Assembly: GCF_000336755.1 (NCBI RefSeq)
Contig: NZ_AOLK01000018.1
Coordinates: forward strand, 101,523-165,522
DNA: 64,000 bases
Direction: 5' to 3'
Source: Haloferax elongans ATCC BAA-1513
Lineage (GTDB): Archaea; Halobacteriota; Halobacteria; Halobacteriales; Haloferacaceae
Shown piece after piece: positions 51,768 to 60,077 of this stretch; positions within the stretch are counted from its first letter, which is position 1; each line of letters begins with the position of its first letter. The position numbers and the translations under genes are program-made. Below the pieces are notes generated by a model. The model was not told where the DNA came from, made no database searches, and saw only the letters and a program-made list of their open reading frames with translations.

Positions 51768-52622
51768 ATGGGTGACCGCCTCGGAACCGGGCTCGTCCTC
51801 GTCTCAGCCGTCGGCTTTGGAACACTCGGTATCTTCGGGAAACTCGCTGCGGCGGCGGGGCTCTCGATTCCGACGATTCTCTCGTTTCGGTTCCTTCTCG
51901 CGACGGTTCTCGTCTGGGGGTGGCTCGGCGTTCGCGGGGAGTTGACGCCCTTATCCGGTCGGTCTCTCGTCGTCGGTCTGGGTCTCGGAAGTCTCGGGTA
52001 TGCGACAGTGAGCGCCCTCTACTTCGTCGGATTGGAGTTCATGACTGCTGGACTCACCGGCATCGTCCTGTTTACCTATCCGGTCATCGTCGTCGTGCTC
52101 GCCGCGGCGTTTCTCGACGAGCCAATCACGCGGCGAACCGTTCTCGCGCTCGTCCTCGCAGTCGCAGGCGTCGTTCTCATCGCCGGTGGCGACCCTGCCG
52201 GTGTCGACGTACGCGGCGTGCTCGTCGTCCTCCTTGGGGCGTTCATCTACGCGACGTACATCGTCGTGAGTCGCGGACAGTTGACAACAGTCGATTCCCG
52301 CACGCTCACTGCCCACGTCCTTCCGGCGGCTGCTGTCTCGTTCGTCGTCGTCGGGGGTGCAACAGGTCAGCTGTCGGTCCCGACGACGCCGTGGTCGTGG
52401 GTCGTCGTCCTCGCCATCGCCATCCTCGGGACGGCTGTACCTATCTTCACGTTCTTCGCTGGGATGTCCCGTATCGGTGCTAGTCGTGCCAGCATCGTGA
52501 GTACCGTCGAACCGGCCGCGACGCTGGTTTTGGGCGCGCTCGTGCTCAATGAACCGGTGACGGCTGTGACGGTTCTCGGCGGGGCGCTGGTCCTGTCTGG
52601 CGTGGTGCTCGTCGAGCGCTGA
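51768..52622 (+). CDS. EamA/DMT-family exporter
   Basis: This 284-residue protein has ten helices. Repeat one is MGDRLGTGLVLVSAVGFGTL with GLSIPTILSFRFLLATVLVW and YFVGLEFMTAGLTGIVLFTY; repeat two is VLLGAFIYATYIVVSRGQLT and GASRASIVSTVEPAATLVLG. It is distant in sequence from the neighbouring divergent EamA protein, so the pair is not a recent duplication. The substrate is unknown. ATG 51768 fits a TATA-like gttttacc about 30 bases upstream. Confidence 0.83.
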   Translation: MGDRLGTGLVLVSAVGFGTLGIFGKLAAAAGLSIPTILSFRFLLATVLVWGWLGVRGELTPLSGRSLVVGLGLGSLGYATVSALYFVGLEFMTAGLTGIVLFTYPVIVVVLAAAFLDEPITRRTVLALVLAVAGVVLIAGGDPAGVDVRGVLVVLLGAFIYATYIVVSRGQLTTVDSRTLTAHVLPAAAVSFVVVGGATGQLSVPTTPWSWVVVLAIAILGTAVPIFTFFAGMSRIGASRASIVSTVEPAATLVLGALVLNEPVTAVTVLGGALVLSGVVLVER

Positions 52623-52648
52623 AAATGCAGACGGAAACGGGGGCCGGT

Positions 52649-53203
52649 TTACTCGGCGTCTTCTGGCGTGTCGAAGTCGTGGAAGTGCTCGCCTTTCTCT
52701 TTCGAGAGGACGTTGAGAGCGGCCGCAGCACCGTCGCCCGCCGAGATGATGGCTTGCCACTCTTCGGTTCTGACCATCGCGCCGGTCGCGTACACGTCTT
52801 CGATGCTGGTCTCCATCGTCACGTCGACGTCTACGACATCGTCATCGGTGAAGGCACATCCCAACTCTTCGGCGAGGTCCCGTGACGACCCTGTCGCGAG
52901 GACGACGTAATCTGCCTCGTAGTCGTCGCCGTCGGCGGTGACGACGAAGCCGTCTCCCGACTGCTCGACTGCGGTGACCTCGGCTTCGTGGAGCGTCGCG
53001 CCGAACCCCGAAACTTGCTCGCGAGCCGTTTCGAGGAACTCGTCTCCGTCTTTCTCCTCGATTCCGAGGTAGTTGAACAGGTACGCGTGGTGCAACCACG
53101 TCTCGTTGGTGTCGAAGACGTCGACGTCGAGCCCGTTCTTCGCGGTGAACAACGCGGCTGAGAGACCGGCGGGGCCGCCTCCGATGACTGCGATTTGTGC
53201 CAT
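52649..53203 (-). CDS. minimal FAD-binding oxidoreductase, thioredoxin-reductase-like
   Basis: This 184-residue protein carries one FAD domain: MAQIAVIGGGPAGLSAALFT at the start, YVVLATGSSRDLAEELG in the middle and SIEDVYATGAMVRTEEWQAI near the end, the usual second FAD contact. It lacks the NADPH domain and CxxC of true thioredoxin reductase, and is about 100 residues shorter. It may be a flavoprotein fed by another reductase or a scavenger of thiols. ATG 53203 is before the dinucleotide motif; upstream readings add no family-like sequence. It lies 61 bases downstream of queC on the same strand, and may share its transcript. Confidence 0.8.
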   Translation of the reverse strand: MAQIAVIGGGPAGLSAALFTAKNGLDVDVFDTNETWLHHAYLFNYLGIEEKDGDEFLETAREQVSGFGATLHEAEVTAVEQSGDGFVVTADGDDYEADYVVLATGSSRDLAEELGCAFTDDDVVDVDVTMETSIEDVYATGAMVRTEEWQAIISAGDGAAAALNVLSKEKGEHFHDFDTPEDAE

Positions 53204-53264
53204 GCCATAACATGACGCACCAGAGATAATTGAGAATTTGGGCCGTCGGTGGTCAGCTGCGTGC

Positions 53265-53981
53265 TTACTCCGCGTCGACGTAGTCCGGGCGCTCAGCGTA
53301 CGGAATCGGGTCGCGCTCGCCGAGGTTCTGGAAGGCCTGCAGACGGAAGGCACACGAGTCGCAGGTGCCGCAGGCCGGTTCCTCGGCGCGGTAACACGAC
53401 CACGTGTGTTCGAAGGGCGCGTCGAGTTCGATACCGCGGCGGGCGATGTCGGTCTTCGAGTCGTGGACGAACGGGACGTCGAGAGAGATGTGGGTGTCCG
53501 GCTTGGTTCCGACGTCGACCATCGCTTCGAAGGCGTCGAAGAACTCGGGGCGACAGTCAGGGTAACCCGAGTAGTCTTCGGAGTGTGCGCCGACGAAGAC
53601 GGCGTCGCACTCGTTCGCCTCGGCGTAGGAGACAGCCATCGACAGGAGATTGGCGTTCCGGAACGGGACGTACGACGTCGGGATTTCGTCGGCGTCCATA
53701 TCTACGTCCTCGACAGCCATCGAGTCGTCCGTGAGCGACGACGCACCGATTTGCTTCAGGTGGCTCGTCTCGATGTGGAGGAAGTCCTTCACATCGAGTT
53801 CGTCGGCGAGCGCGCGGGCGCACTCGTACTCCTTGGACTCGGTCTTCTGTCCGTATGAGGTGTGTAGGGCGTAGAGTTCGTAGCCGCGCGCTTTTGCTTC
53901 GTAGGCGGTCGTCGCGCTGTCCATGCCGCCGGAGAGGAGCACGACGGCGCGTTTCTCGTCTTCGTGAGTGTCGTCGGTCAT
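53265..53981 (-). CDS. queC: 7-cyano-7-deazaguanine (preQ0) synthase
   Basis: QueC makes preQ0 from 7-carboxy-7-deazaguanine, ATP and ammonia. In archaea preQ0 goes into tRNA position 15 as archaeosine. The 238 residues have the PP-loop AVVLLSGGMDSATTAYEAKA, the VPFRNANLLSMAVSYAE stretch, VFVGAHSEDYSGYPDCRPEF, and the zinc cysteines WSCYRAEEPACGTCDSC. It ends the queD-queE-queC run and starts 47 bases after queE. Confidence 0.95.
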   Translation of the reverse strand: MTDDTHEDEKRAVVLLSGGMDSATTAYEAKARGYELYALHTSYGQKTESKEYECARALADELDVKDFLHIETSHLKQIGASSLTDDSMAVEDVDMDADEIPTSYVPFRNANLLSMAVSYAEANECDAVFVGAHSEDYSGYPDCRPEFFDAFEAMVDVGTKPDTHISLDVPFVHDSKTDIARRGIELDAPFEHTWSCYRAEEPACGTCDSCAFRLQAFQNLGERDPIPYAERPDYVDAE

Positions 53982-54028
53982 GTGTGGGAGTCGAAAGTGA
54001 GTAGTGTAGTTACAGGACGGTACTTCGG

Positions 54029-54802
54029 TTACGTTTCGGGAGCGTCGTTCCAGAGGTCGACGTGGAGACGCGGCGTGTAGCGGTAGCCGAACTCCGCCGC
54101 GAGGTCGGCGACCTCGGTTCGGGTACGGGCGAGTTCCTCGCGAGTCTGGCCCTCAGGCATGAGGAGGACGTCAGTATCGCGAATCTCGCGTGCGGTGACT
54201 CCCCGAACATCGTCGACTAGTGACTCGATTTCGGGGAGGTCGTCCCGACCCGTGACGACGAATTTGAGTTGTACCTCCTCAGCGTGGTCGGCGAGCGACG
54301 CGAGCGATTCGAGGTCGATGCGGCGGGACTCGTGCTGTTCGGTCCAGACGCCGGGTTCGGAGCCTTCCGGCGCGTTTTCGGCTGTCGGCGTCGACGACGC
54401 GAGTTTTGGGCTGATGCTCGCGAGGTCGACCGGCGCATCGGTTTCGAGCGTTCCGTTCGTCTCCACAGTAGTGTGGTAGTCGTCTGCGAGACGGTCGAGA
54501 AGCGCCGACACCTCGTCGTGGATAAGCGGTTCGCCACCAGTGACGACCACGTGGTCGGGGTCGAGGTCGCGAACCTCGGCGAGAATTTCGTCGACGCTCA
54601 TCCACGCATGGGTTGGTTCCCACGAGGTGTGGTACGAGTCGCAGAACCAGCAGCGAAGGTTGCACCCGCTGGTTCGGACGAACGTACTCGAGACGCCCGA
54701 GAGTTTTCCCTCGCCCTGCAGCGAAGCGAACAGTTCGTTGATAGGAAGACGTTCGCTGGCGGCGTCGGTGTCAGGTCGGGAAACCGAGTCGGAGACCGGC
54801 AT
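54029..54802 (-). CDS. queE: 7-carboxy-7-deazaguanine synthase (radical SAM)
   Basis: QueE converts 6-carboxytetrahydropterin to 7-carboxy-7-deazaguanine by radical SAM chemistry. The 257 residues contain FASLQGEGKLSGVSSTFVRT, the cluster motif GCNLRCWFCDSYHTSW (Cys47, Cys51, Cys54), VVTGGEPLIHDEVSALLDRL and TVETNGTLE. It begins on the base shared with the queD stop (TGATG), indicating translational coupling. The first 22 residues are variable. Confidence 0.95.
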   Translation of the reverse strand: MPVSDSVSRPDTDAASERLPINELFASLQGEGKLSGVSSTFVRTSGCNLRCWFCDSYHTSWEPTHAWMSVDEILAEVRDLDPDHVVVTGGEPLIHDEVSALLDRLADDYHTTVETNGTLETDAPVDLASISPKLASSTPTAENAPEGSEPGVWTEQHESRRIDLESLASLADHAEEVQLKFVVTGRDDLPEIESLVDDVRGVTAREIRDTDVLLMPEGQTREELARTRTEVADLAAEFGYRYTPRLHVDLWNDAPET

Positions 54803-55278
54803 CAGTACCCAGCGCAGAGTTCGGCGGTTTCGCGTACCTCGACCGAGACTTCGGAGACGGTCTCGGGGAGTCGTTCCTGCAACTTCTCTTCGAGGAGCAC
54901 AGCCATGACCTCGGCCGTCGGCGGGGCGTCGAGAACGACCATTCCATCTTCGTCACCAGACGCCTCGAATGCATCCACGAGTGGGTCGCCAGACTCGACG
55001 AGGAAGCGGTGGTCCCACTCGTCGATGACGTCCGTCACGACGCCTTTATCCACTACCCATCCCTCCTCGGTGAGTTCGCCCACGACACGGACGGATATCT
55101 CGTAGTTGTGTCCGTGAGGGCGGCTGCACCGGCCGTCGTGATGGAGCAGTCGATGCCCCGCGCTGATGCGTATTGGCCGGTCACGGCCGATGTGGAGGAC
55201 TCGCTTTCCCGCCTGCGCCAGTCGCGTGTCGCTCTCGCCAGCGACCCGGCTCGGCGAGTCGGGTGTTCCCTCAGTCAT
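54802..55278 (-). CDS. queD: 6-carboxytetrahydropterin synthase
   Basis: QueD turns dihydroneopterin triphosphate into 6-carboxytetrahydropterin, the second step to preQ0. The 158-residue protein has ISAGHRLLHHDGRCSRPHGH, which supplies zinc-binding histidines and the catalytic cysteine, then VVDKGVVTDVIDEWDHRFLV and the late helix with EEKLQERLPE. It leads the operon queD-queE-queC. A TATA-like aattaagt about 25 bases upstream gives a nearly leaderless start at ATG 55278. Confidence 0.95.
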   Translation of the reverse strand: MTEGTPDSPSRVAGESDTRLAQAGKRVLHIGRDRPIRISAGHRLLHHDGRCSRPHGHNYEISVRVVGELTEEGWVVDKGVVTDVIDEWDHRFLVESGDPLVDAFEASGDEDGMVVLDAPPTAEVMAVLLEEKLQERLPETVSEVSVEVRETAELCAGY

Positions 55279-55465
55279 ATCCTGAGATTATTTGGTGACT
55301 ACTTAATTCCGCCTACATCGGTAGTGTCGTGCGAATTGGACACAGGAGGCGGTATGGAACGAGCAGTCGAACCGAATGCGTGCCGGTGAATCGAGTGAGG
55401 AAAGTCGGCTCTGTTAGACTATCAACTCGGTTTCGTTCTCGTTCCGGTTCTCGGTCTCGTTCTCG

Positions 55466-55855
55466 TCAATCGAGTGGTTGGTTGGCGATGGCCTCGCGCC
55501 ACGACTCGGGCACAGTCGTCGGTCGACCCGAGTCGTCCATCGCGACTTGGACTGTCTCGCCGGTCGCGACAACCTCACCGCCGAAGGTGAGTTCGTAGTA
55601 GAGCGGGAAGCTCTTTCCTCCCGGTTCACCTGCTTCGACGGCGACGTCGACAGTTCCGACGTGCTCGATAGGTGCCTGGTAGTCGAGTTCGAGGTGAGCG
55701 ACCACGATGTGCGGGTCAGAAAGCGGCACTCCGATGACTTCCTCGAAGTACTGAACGCGGGCTTGCTCGCAGTACGTCGCATAAACCGCGTTGTTGACGT
55801 GCCCAAACGAATCGAAGTCGCGGAACCTAACGGGAACCTCGGCGACGAAGCTCAT
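55466..55855 (-). CDS. acyl-CoA thioesterase (4HBT hotdog fold)
   Basis: This is a 129-residue single hotdog domain: VPVRFRDFDSFGHVNNAVYA with the Asp and HVNN of the 4-hydroxybenzoyl-CoA thioesterase group, then ATYCEQARVQYFEEV and IVVAHLELDYQAPIEHVGT. It probably hydrolyses an acyl-CoA; the substrate is not known. ATG 55855 follows a TATA-like ctatattcc by about 25 bases. Just past its stop the minus strand has a purine-rich hexamer-like repeat (gagaac/gagacc, 55426-55465). Confidence 0.88.
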   Translation of the reverse strand: MSFVAEVPVRFRDFDSFGHVNNAVYATYCEQARVQYFEEVIGVPLSDPHIVVAHLELDYQAPIEHVGTVDVAVEAGEPGGKSFPLYYELTFGGEVVATGETVQVAMDDSGRPTTVPESWREAIANQPLD

Positions 55856-55947
55856 TGGTCGGCGCGACACGGGCAGGGAATATAGCCTCGGCGGTTCGGA
55901 GCGACTGCACCCCCGTTTCAGTCTGCTCTCCCGGTCGTGTTGGTCGG

Positions 55948-56226
55948 TCAGTTCGCCGTCGAGACGGTGGCGCTGGCTTCGGGTGTCGTCCGGCCGTGGA
56001 GGGCAACCACTTTCCAGACGTTCGAACGAGAGCCAGCACGGACCATCTCGACCGGGACGAGCGTTTCCTCGGGGAGTTGTGCGAGCGTCTCGCGAATCTC
56101 GTCGGAGGCGTACTCGACGAGGTGGCGCGTCTCGTTGGTTTCGGCGACCTCGACGACCATCGAGCCGTGGTCGTTCATCGGGGTGCGTATGCTGACGAGT
56201 TCTGGACCGGAAGCGTGAGTGGGCAT
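55948..56226 (-). CDS. small conserved haloarchaeal protein, paralog of 10251-10502
   Basis: This 92-residue protein has a core from residue 17: MNDHGSMVVEVAETNETRHL, then VEYASDEIRETLAQLPEETL and RSNVWKVVAL. It matches the protein at 10251-10502 in MNDH-x2-M-x-V-x-V, LV-x-Y-x-S and the final N-x-W. No function is known. A TATA-like cattataacc about 27-35 bases upstream of ATG 56226 gives a short-leader message. The last 20 residues are Ala/Thr-rich and may be disordered. Confidence 0.7.
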   Translation of the reverse strand: MPTHASGPELVSIRTPMNDHGSMVVEVAETNETRHLVEYASDEIRETLAQLPEETLVPVEMVRAGSRSNVWKVVALHGRTTPEASATVSTAN

Positions 56227-56391
56227 ACTCCACGTTACGAACGCTCTCTGCTTAAGAGGTTATAATGTTGATATGTCCTGGTATGAACTCTCGGTATCGT
56301 TCAGTAGTAGTCAGGATTTTCGGTGCGAGAGTTCTCTCACACTCGTGCAGTACCGTTGTTTTACCCCCTGTGCAGTCGTCGTTAGAAACGA

Positions 56392-56413
56392 GTTCGCTCT
56401 CCCCGATTTGAAC
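56392..56413. repeat. duplicated 3' end of tRNA-Tyr, possible att relic
   Basis: gttcgctctccccgatttgaac here repeats 21 of 22 bases of 56510-56531, which is the T-arm and acceptor end of tRNA-Tyr, in the same orientation and 118 bases away. A tRNA 3'-end copy next to the gene is the usual mark left by an integrase-type element. The DNA between holds a 9-base hairpin TTCAACACC/GGTGTTGAA (about 56471-56503) and a CAACGCG-T-CGCGTTG palindrome, but no gene. Confidence 0.65.
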
Positions 56414-56510
56414 TCACTCGCAACGCGTCGCGTTGCTCGCTGCTCAACTTGGGTCGAGAAGTCCTTCACATTCAACACCGTTCGCTCCGCTCACGGGTGT
56501 TGAAGTTCAG

Positions 56511-56584
56511 TCCGCTCTCCCCGATTTGAACGGGGGACAAGCCGATCTACAGTCGGCTGCTCTGCCAGGCTGAGCTAAGAGCGG
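56511..56584 (-). tRNA. tRNA-Tyr (anticodon GTA)
   Basis: The minus strand gives a 74-base cloverleaf. The acceptor is CCGCTCT/AGAGCGG with discriminator A, the D arm has AGCTCAGCCTGGCAGAGC, the anticodon loop is CTGTAGA (GTA), and the T arm is CCCCCGTTCAAATCGGGG. CCA is not encoded. The C1-G72 pair is the archaeal tyrosine identity element. Confidence 0.95.
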
Positions 56585-56748
56585 TCAAGAGATTCTGAGT
56601 CTACGCCGAGACTTAAGGATTCTCATTCCGTGCCGAAAATGAGGGCTGTGTTCCGATACCGTACCGCATTTTTGCAGACGTTGAGTCGCCGACGCGACCA
56701 TTCGATACGTCGTGGATGCAACCACTCCTCCGCCCTACGCCTTCCCCC

Positions 56749-58902
56749 CTACTCCTGTGACTCCGAAGTCGACGTGTCGCCCGCGACATCATCTTGCTGG
56801 CTGTGGTCGGCATCCTCGTGGCTACCGGCATCGTTGTCGTGGTCGTCATCACCGTGTTCGTGGTCGTCATCACCGTGTTCGTGGTCGTCATCACCGTGTT
56901 CGTGGTCGTCGTGGCTCGTCTCTCGCACACGAATTCCCTTCCCAGCGAGGTGCTGCATCTGACGCTGTGCGAAGTCCTCTTCGCTCGTCCCGCGTGTTGC
57001 GAGCACGTAGACGAGTGCGCTTCCAGCGGGGCGCATGGTTCGGCCGGCACGCTGAGACCCCTGTCTGCGCGACCCACCAAGACCGGACGCGACGATAGCG
57101 AGTTCGGCGTTGGGTAGGTCGATTCCCTCGTCGCCGATGCGTGAGATGACCAGCGTGTCAAGGTCGCCATCGCGGAATGACTTGAAGTACCCCTCGCGGT
57201 GGTGGTGTCGTGTCTCGCCGCTGACGAACGGGACATCGAGGGCGTCGGCGATTTCCTCACCCTGGTCGAGGTAGTCGACGAAGATGAGGGTCTTCGAGTC
57301 AGGATGGCGGGCCCGGAGACGGCGGGCTTCGAACACCTTCGCGGGGTTCATCGCCGCGAGCATGTGGCGTTCGCGCCCGTCGCTCGACGCCCACTCGTTG
57401 CGCGCCATGTCGTCAGCCCAACCGACGTATCGAATCTCGACTTCGGGTTCCTGAACGTAGCCTGCGTCGAACAGTTTGCCCCAGTCGGTTCCGATGGGCG
57501 GTCCGACGAGCGTGAATATCTCCGCTTCTTTGTCGTCCTCGCGGATAGGTGTCGCCGACAGACCGAGGCGGTGTTTGGACTGGAGGTCGGCACTCCGCTG
57601 GAAGACGCGACTGGGGATGTGGTGTGCCTCGTCGTAGATGATGAGCCCCCAGCGACGCGAGTCGAACAGCGAGCGGTGTCGGTCCATTCCCGCCGTCTGG
57701 TACGTTGCGATTGTAACCGGGCGGATTTCCTTGACACCGCCGTGGTACTCACCGATTTGGTCTGCCGAGAGGTCCGTGTTAGCGAGGAGTTCTTCGTGCC
57801 ATTGGCGGGCGAGTTCCCGACTCGGGACGAGAATCAGTGTCTCTCCACCGACTGCGGCGAGGGCACCGATGCCCGCGATGGTCTTTCCAGACCCCGGTGG
57901 TCCCACGAGGACGCCAGCACGCTGTTCGAGGAATCTGTCGACCCAATCTTGCTGGTAGCCCCGTAACTCGACACCGAGCGAGACATCGAGTTGTTCACCC
58001 TCTTCGAGGTCGCGGTCGTCTTCGACTGGATAGCCCGCATCGTAGAGGATTCGTTTGACGGCCGCGACGCCCTCGTCTCTGACCCACGCCTCCGTGTCGG
58101 AGATGGGTGCGTAGACGTGGTCTTCGTCGAGTTTCTGCATGGCGACGTTCCCCATCAGACTCTCGGTGGCGGATTCGAGAACGGTGTAGCCTTCTTCGTG
58201 CGTGTAGAGACGGAAGCGGTGTGCGCGCTTCCACTGGTCTTCGACCCACTCCTCGAGATGGGGCGACCGTTCGGGGAGCACCGACCGGAGCAGCGCAATG
58301 AGGTCCGCGACGTCGTCGAAAGGAGCCTGCCAGACGTCCTCCTGACGAATTCTGTACAGGTATCCTCGACCTCGGCCGTCGCGGTCGCCTGTCGTGTCGA
58401 CGAGGTGGGCGAACTGCGAGAGTCGAGCACGAGTGTACTGTGTGGGGTTGTCGACGACGATTTCCCGGCGCTTCGGGAACAACACGACACGTTCGCGGGA
58501 AGCGAGTTCTCCCCACTCAGTCGGGTACCAGACGATAGGGTCGGTCTGGACGTCTACTTTCTGGAGTCGCCCGGCGTCGGCGAGTGTGGTGAGGTCCTCG
58601 ACAGCGTCGGACTGTGCCAATCCGAGGCGACGAGCGACTTGTTGTGCCGTCACGACGGGGCGACCCTCGGCTTCGAGCGCCTCGTAGAACGCCGCAAGTG
58701 AAACCTCTCCATCTGAGTCCTTCGCTGGGGATCCATCCGTATCCGTGTCACCGTCCCCGTGTTCGATGCCCGGGGTGGAAGACTCGTCTCCCAGAGGTGC
58801 TGTCTCGGCTACATCAGAGAGTCGGTCGAGGACACCGTCGCCAGTGGGTTGCTGGCGAGGGTCGTCCGGAGGCGTCGAGTGCTCGTCGTCCTCGGCAGTC
58901 AT
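56749..58902 (-). CDS. XPB/Rad25-type DNA repair helicase
   Basis: This is a 717-residue archaeal XPB. Residues 60-125 form a winged-helix-like head (VTAQQVARRLGLAQSDAVED). A middle domain (about 130-300) leads to the motor: LRGYQQDWVDRFL, Walker A GPPGSGKT (334-341), DEAHHIPS, LSATPIREDD, then RecA2 with TLIFVDYLDQGEEIA, VISRIGDEGIDLPNAEL and QRAGRTMRP. The C-terminus is an Asp/His-rich tail with three exact copies of a 7-residue unit (HEHGDDD-like). It acts in nucleotide excision repair or transcription-linked DNA opening. ATG 58902 precedes the acidic head; the longer frame is a shadow. It reads away from the origin. Confidence 0.9.
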   Translation of the reverse strand: MTAEDDEHSTPPDDPRQQPTGDGVLDRLSDVAETAPLGDESSTPGIEHGDGDTDTDGSPAKDSDGEVSLAAFYEALEAEGRPVVTAQQVARRLGLAQSDAVEDLTTLADAGRLQKVDVQTDPIVWYPTEWGELASRERVVLFPKRREIVVDNPTQYTRARLSQFAHLVDTTGDRDGRGRGYLYRIRQEDVWQAPFDDVADLIALLRSVLPERSPHLEEWVEDQWKRAHRFRLYTHEEGYTVLESATESLMGNVAMQKLDEDHVYAPISDTEAWVRDEGVAAVKRILYDAGYPVEDDRDLEEGEQLDVSLGVELRGYQQDWVDRFLEQRAGVLVGPPGSGKTIAGIGALAAVGGETLILVPSRELARQWHEELLANTDLSADQIGEYHGGVKEIRPVTIATYQTAGMDRHRSLFDSRRWGLIIYDEAHHIPSRVFQRSADLQSKHRLGLSATPIREDDKEAEIFTLVGPPIGTDWGKLFDAGYVQEPEVEIRYVGWADDMARNEWASSDGRERHMLAAMNPAKVFEARRLRARHPDSKTLIFVDYLDQGEEIADALDVPFVSGETRHHHREGYFKSFRDGDLDTLVISRIGDEGIDLPNAELAIVASGLGGSRRQGSQRAGRTMRPAGSALVYVLATRGTSEEDFAQRQMQHLAGKGIRVRETSHDDHEHGDDDHEHGDDDHEHGDDDHDNDAGSHEDADHSQQDDVAGDTSTSESQE
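56839..56901. repeat. three exact 21-base repeats in the XPB tail
   Basis: gtggtcgtcatcaccgtgttc occurs three times head to tail and, on the coding strand, encodes repeated Glu-His-Gly-Asp-Asp-Asp-His units. A partial fourth copy follows. Copy number is likely to vary between strains. The histidines could bind metal. Confidence 0.9.
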
Positions 58903-58960
58903 CGAACGTCGTAGGGACGCGAGGGGGAAACGGCTTGCGACACCCGTGGAGTCGCGAGCG

Positions 58961-59458
58961 TCAGCGCGATGTTCTGGAACTGGAGCGGGCGGGTGCCATC
59001 CTATCGAACACGTTTCTGAGAGTCTCGTCGACGGTGATGAAGTCTGGAAACTCTTCGAGGGTCCGAATCTGGTCGAGGTAGACGTATTCGACTGGTTCTG
59101 GAGGAATCTCTTCGAACACTTGTACGGGCCCGTTGTCGGTGAGACCAATGAATGGACGGCCCTCACGATCTGTCTGACTCGTCAGTCGGTGTTCCAGGTA
59201 GAGTTGCGCTGTTGCCAGCGCACTCGCTAATGGGACCTGTCCCGGAGTGAGTTGCCACGTCACCTCCCGGCGGTCGTCGTGGACTGTCGTGACGTACCCG
59301 TCGTCGAATCGGAAACACTCGATGGTCTCATCCCCGCGAGTCCATCGTGTTTCCATCTGCCGTGACCTGTCGAGCGACCACTCTATGTCCTCGTCGAAGG
59401 CGGTCAATCCAGGTATTAGCCGACGGACGCGCTCCCACACGCGGCCGAGTATGCGCAT
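58961..59458 (-). CDS. hypothetical protein next to the origin
   Basis: This 165-residue soluble protein begins MRILGRVWERVRRLIPGLTA. It then has ECFRFDDGYVTTVHDDRREVTWQ, LTPGQVPLASALATAQLYLE and GPVQVFEEIPPEPVEYVYLD. I do not recognise the family. ATG 59458 is favoured because a TATA-like caattag lies about 25-30 bases upstream; earlier in-frame ATGs (59491, 59551) precede that element. It is 58 bases upstream of XPB and read in the same direction, so they may be co-expressed. Confidence 0.6.
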   Translation of the reverse strand: MRILGRVWERVRRLIPGLTAFDEDIEWSLDRSRQMETRWTRGDETIECFRFDDGYVTTVHDDRREVTWQLTPGQVPLASALATAQLYLEHRLTSQTDREGRPFIGLTDNGPVQVFEEIPPEPVEYVYLDQIRTLEEFPDFITVDETLRNVFDRMAPARSSSRTSR

Positions 59459-59600
59459 GTCTAGGAGGTTCGTGTTCCGGGCTAATTGCATTGACGGCAC
59501 GAGTAACGGATAGTCAGGTATCGGGGAACATCGGTGCCCGTCGAGAGCCACTTAGTCGGGAACCGCACCTGTCGCGGAATTCAGAACGCGTCAGTCGATT

Positions 59601-59622
59601 ACACACCACGTTTCCGGTGAAT
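59601..59622 (+). other. ORB 1
   Basis: Copy acacaccacg followed by tttccggtgaat, plus orientation; leftmost box of the origin. Confidence 0.85.
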
Positions 59623-59745
59623 TGGAACGAAACTCAATTAAGTCTCGGGCAGTAGGCCGCGAGGTCGACCGAGCAGTGCAGGTGGTAACCCGGTGTGGAA
59701 ACGTATGCCGAGTAGATTCGATGAGGCGTGTCGTGATGTCTACCC

Positions 59746-59767
59746 CCACACCTCGCTTCCGGTGAAT
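59746..59767 (+). other. ORB 2
   Basis: Copy ccacacctcg followed by cttccggtgaat, plus orientation; one change (c for t) at the start of the core. Confidence 0.85.
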
Positions 59768-59828
59768 TCTCCTATCGGAAGTAGAGCGATAGCTCACAGA
59801 CCCGGGTCAGCACGTTATAACGCTGACA

Positions 59829-59850
59829 GACACCGGGTTTCCGGTGAAAT
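59829..59850 (+). other. ORB 3
   Basis: Copy gacaccgggt followed by ttccggtgaaat, plus orientation, with the ccggg variant of the spacer. Confidence 0.85.
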
Positions 59851-59926
59851 AGGATAAAACAGTGTGGCGAGGTCTGACCCAAGAAGGTGCAAAGGTGTGG
59901 GAAGGTCGGCACGGATACACGCACGG

Positions 59927-59948
59927 ACACACCGGGTTTCCGGTGAAT
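59927..59948 (+). other. ORB 4
   Basis: Copy acacaccggg followed by tttccggtgaat, plus orientation; same spacer variant as ORB 3. Confidence 0.85.
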
Positions 59949-60055
59949 CACAGTTTAGTGTCTACGGGGGTAGAGACACCAGGTTAGACCGCCTTGTCTT
60001 TTCTGACGGAGACAACCCAGACCGAGGCCGTATCGAATCGTTCAACTTATAACCC

Positions 60056-60077
60056 ACACACCTCGTTTCCGGTGAAA
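60056..60077 (+). other. ORB 5
   Basis: Copy acacacctcg followed by tttccggtgaaa, plus orientation; nearest strong box on the left side of the AT-rich core. Confidence 0.85.

Noticed and set aside
55351..55386. Mini-frame MERAVEPNACR with an upstream ggagg
   Set aside because: Eleven codons with no conserved context; the ggagg may be chance in GC-rich DNA.
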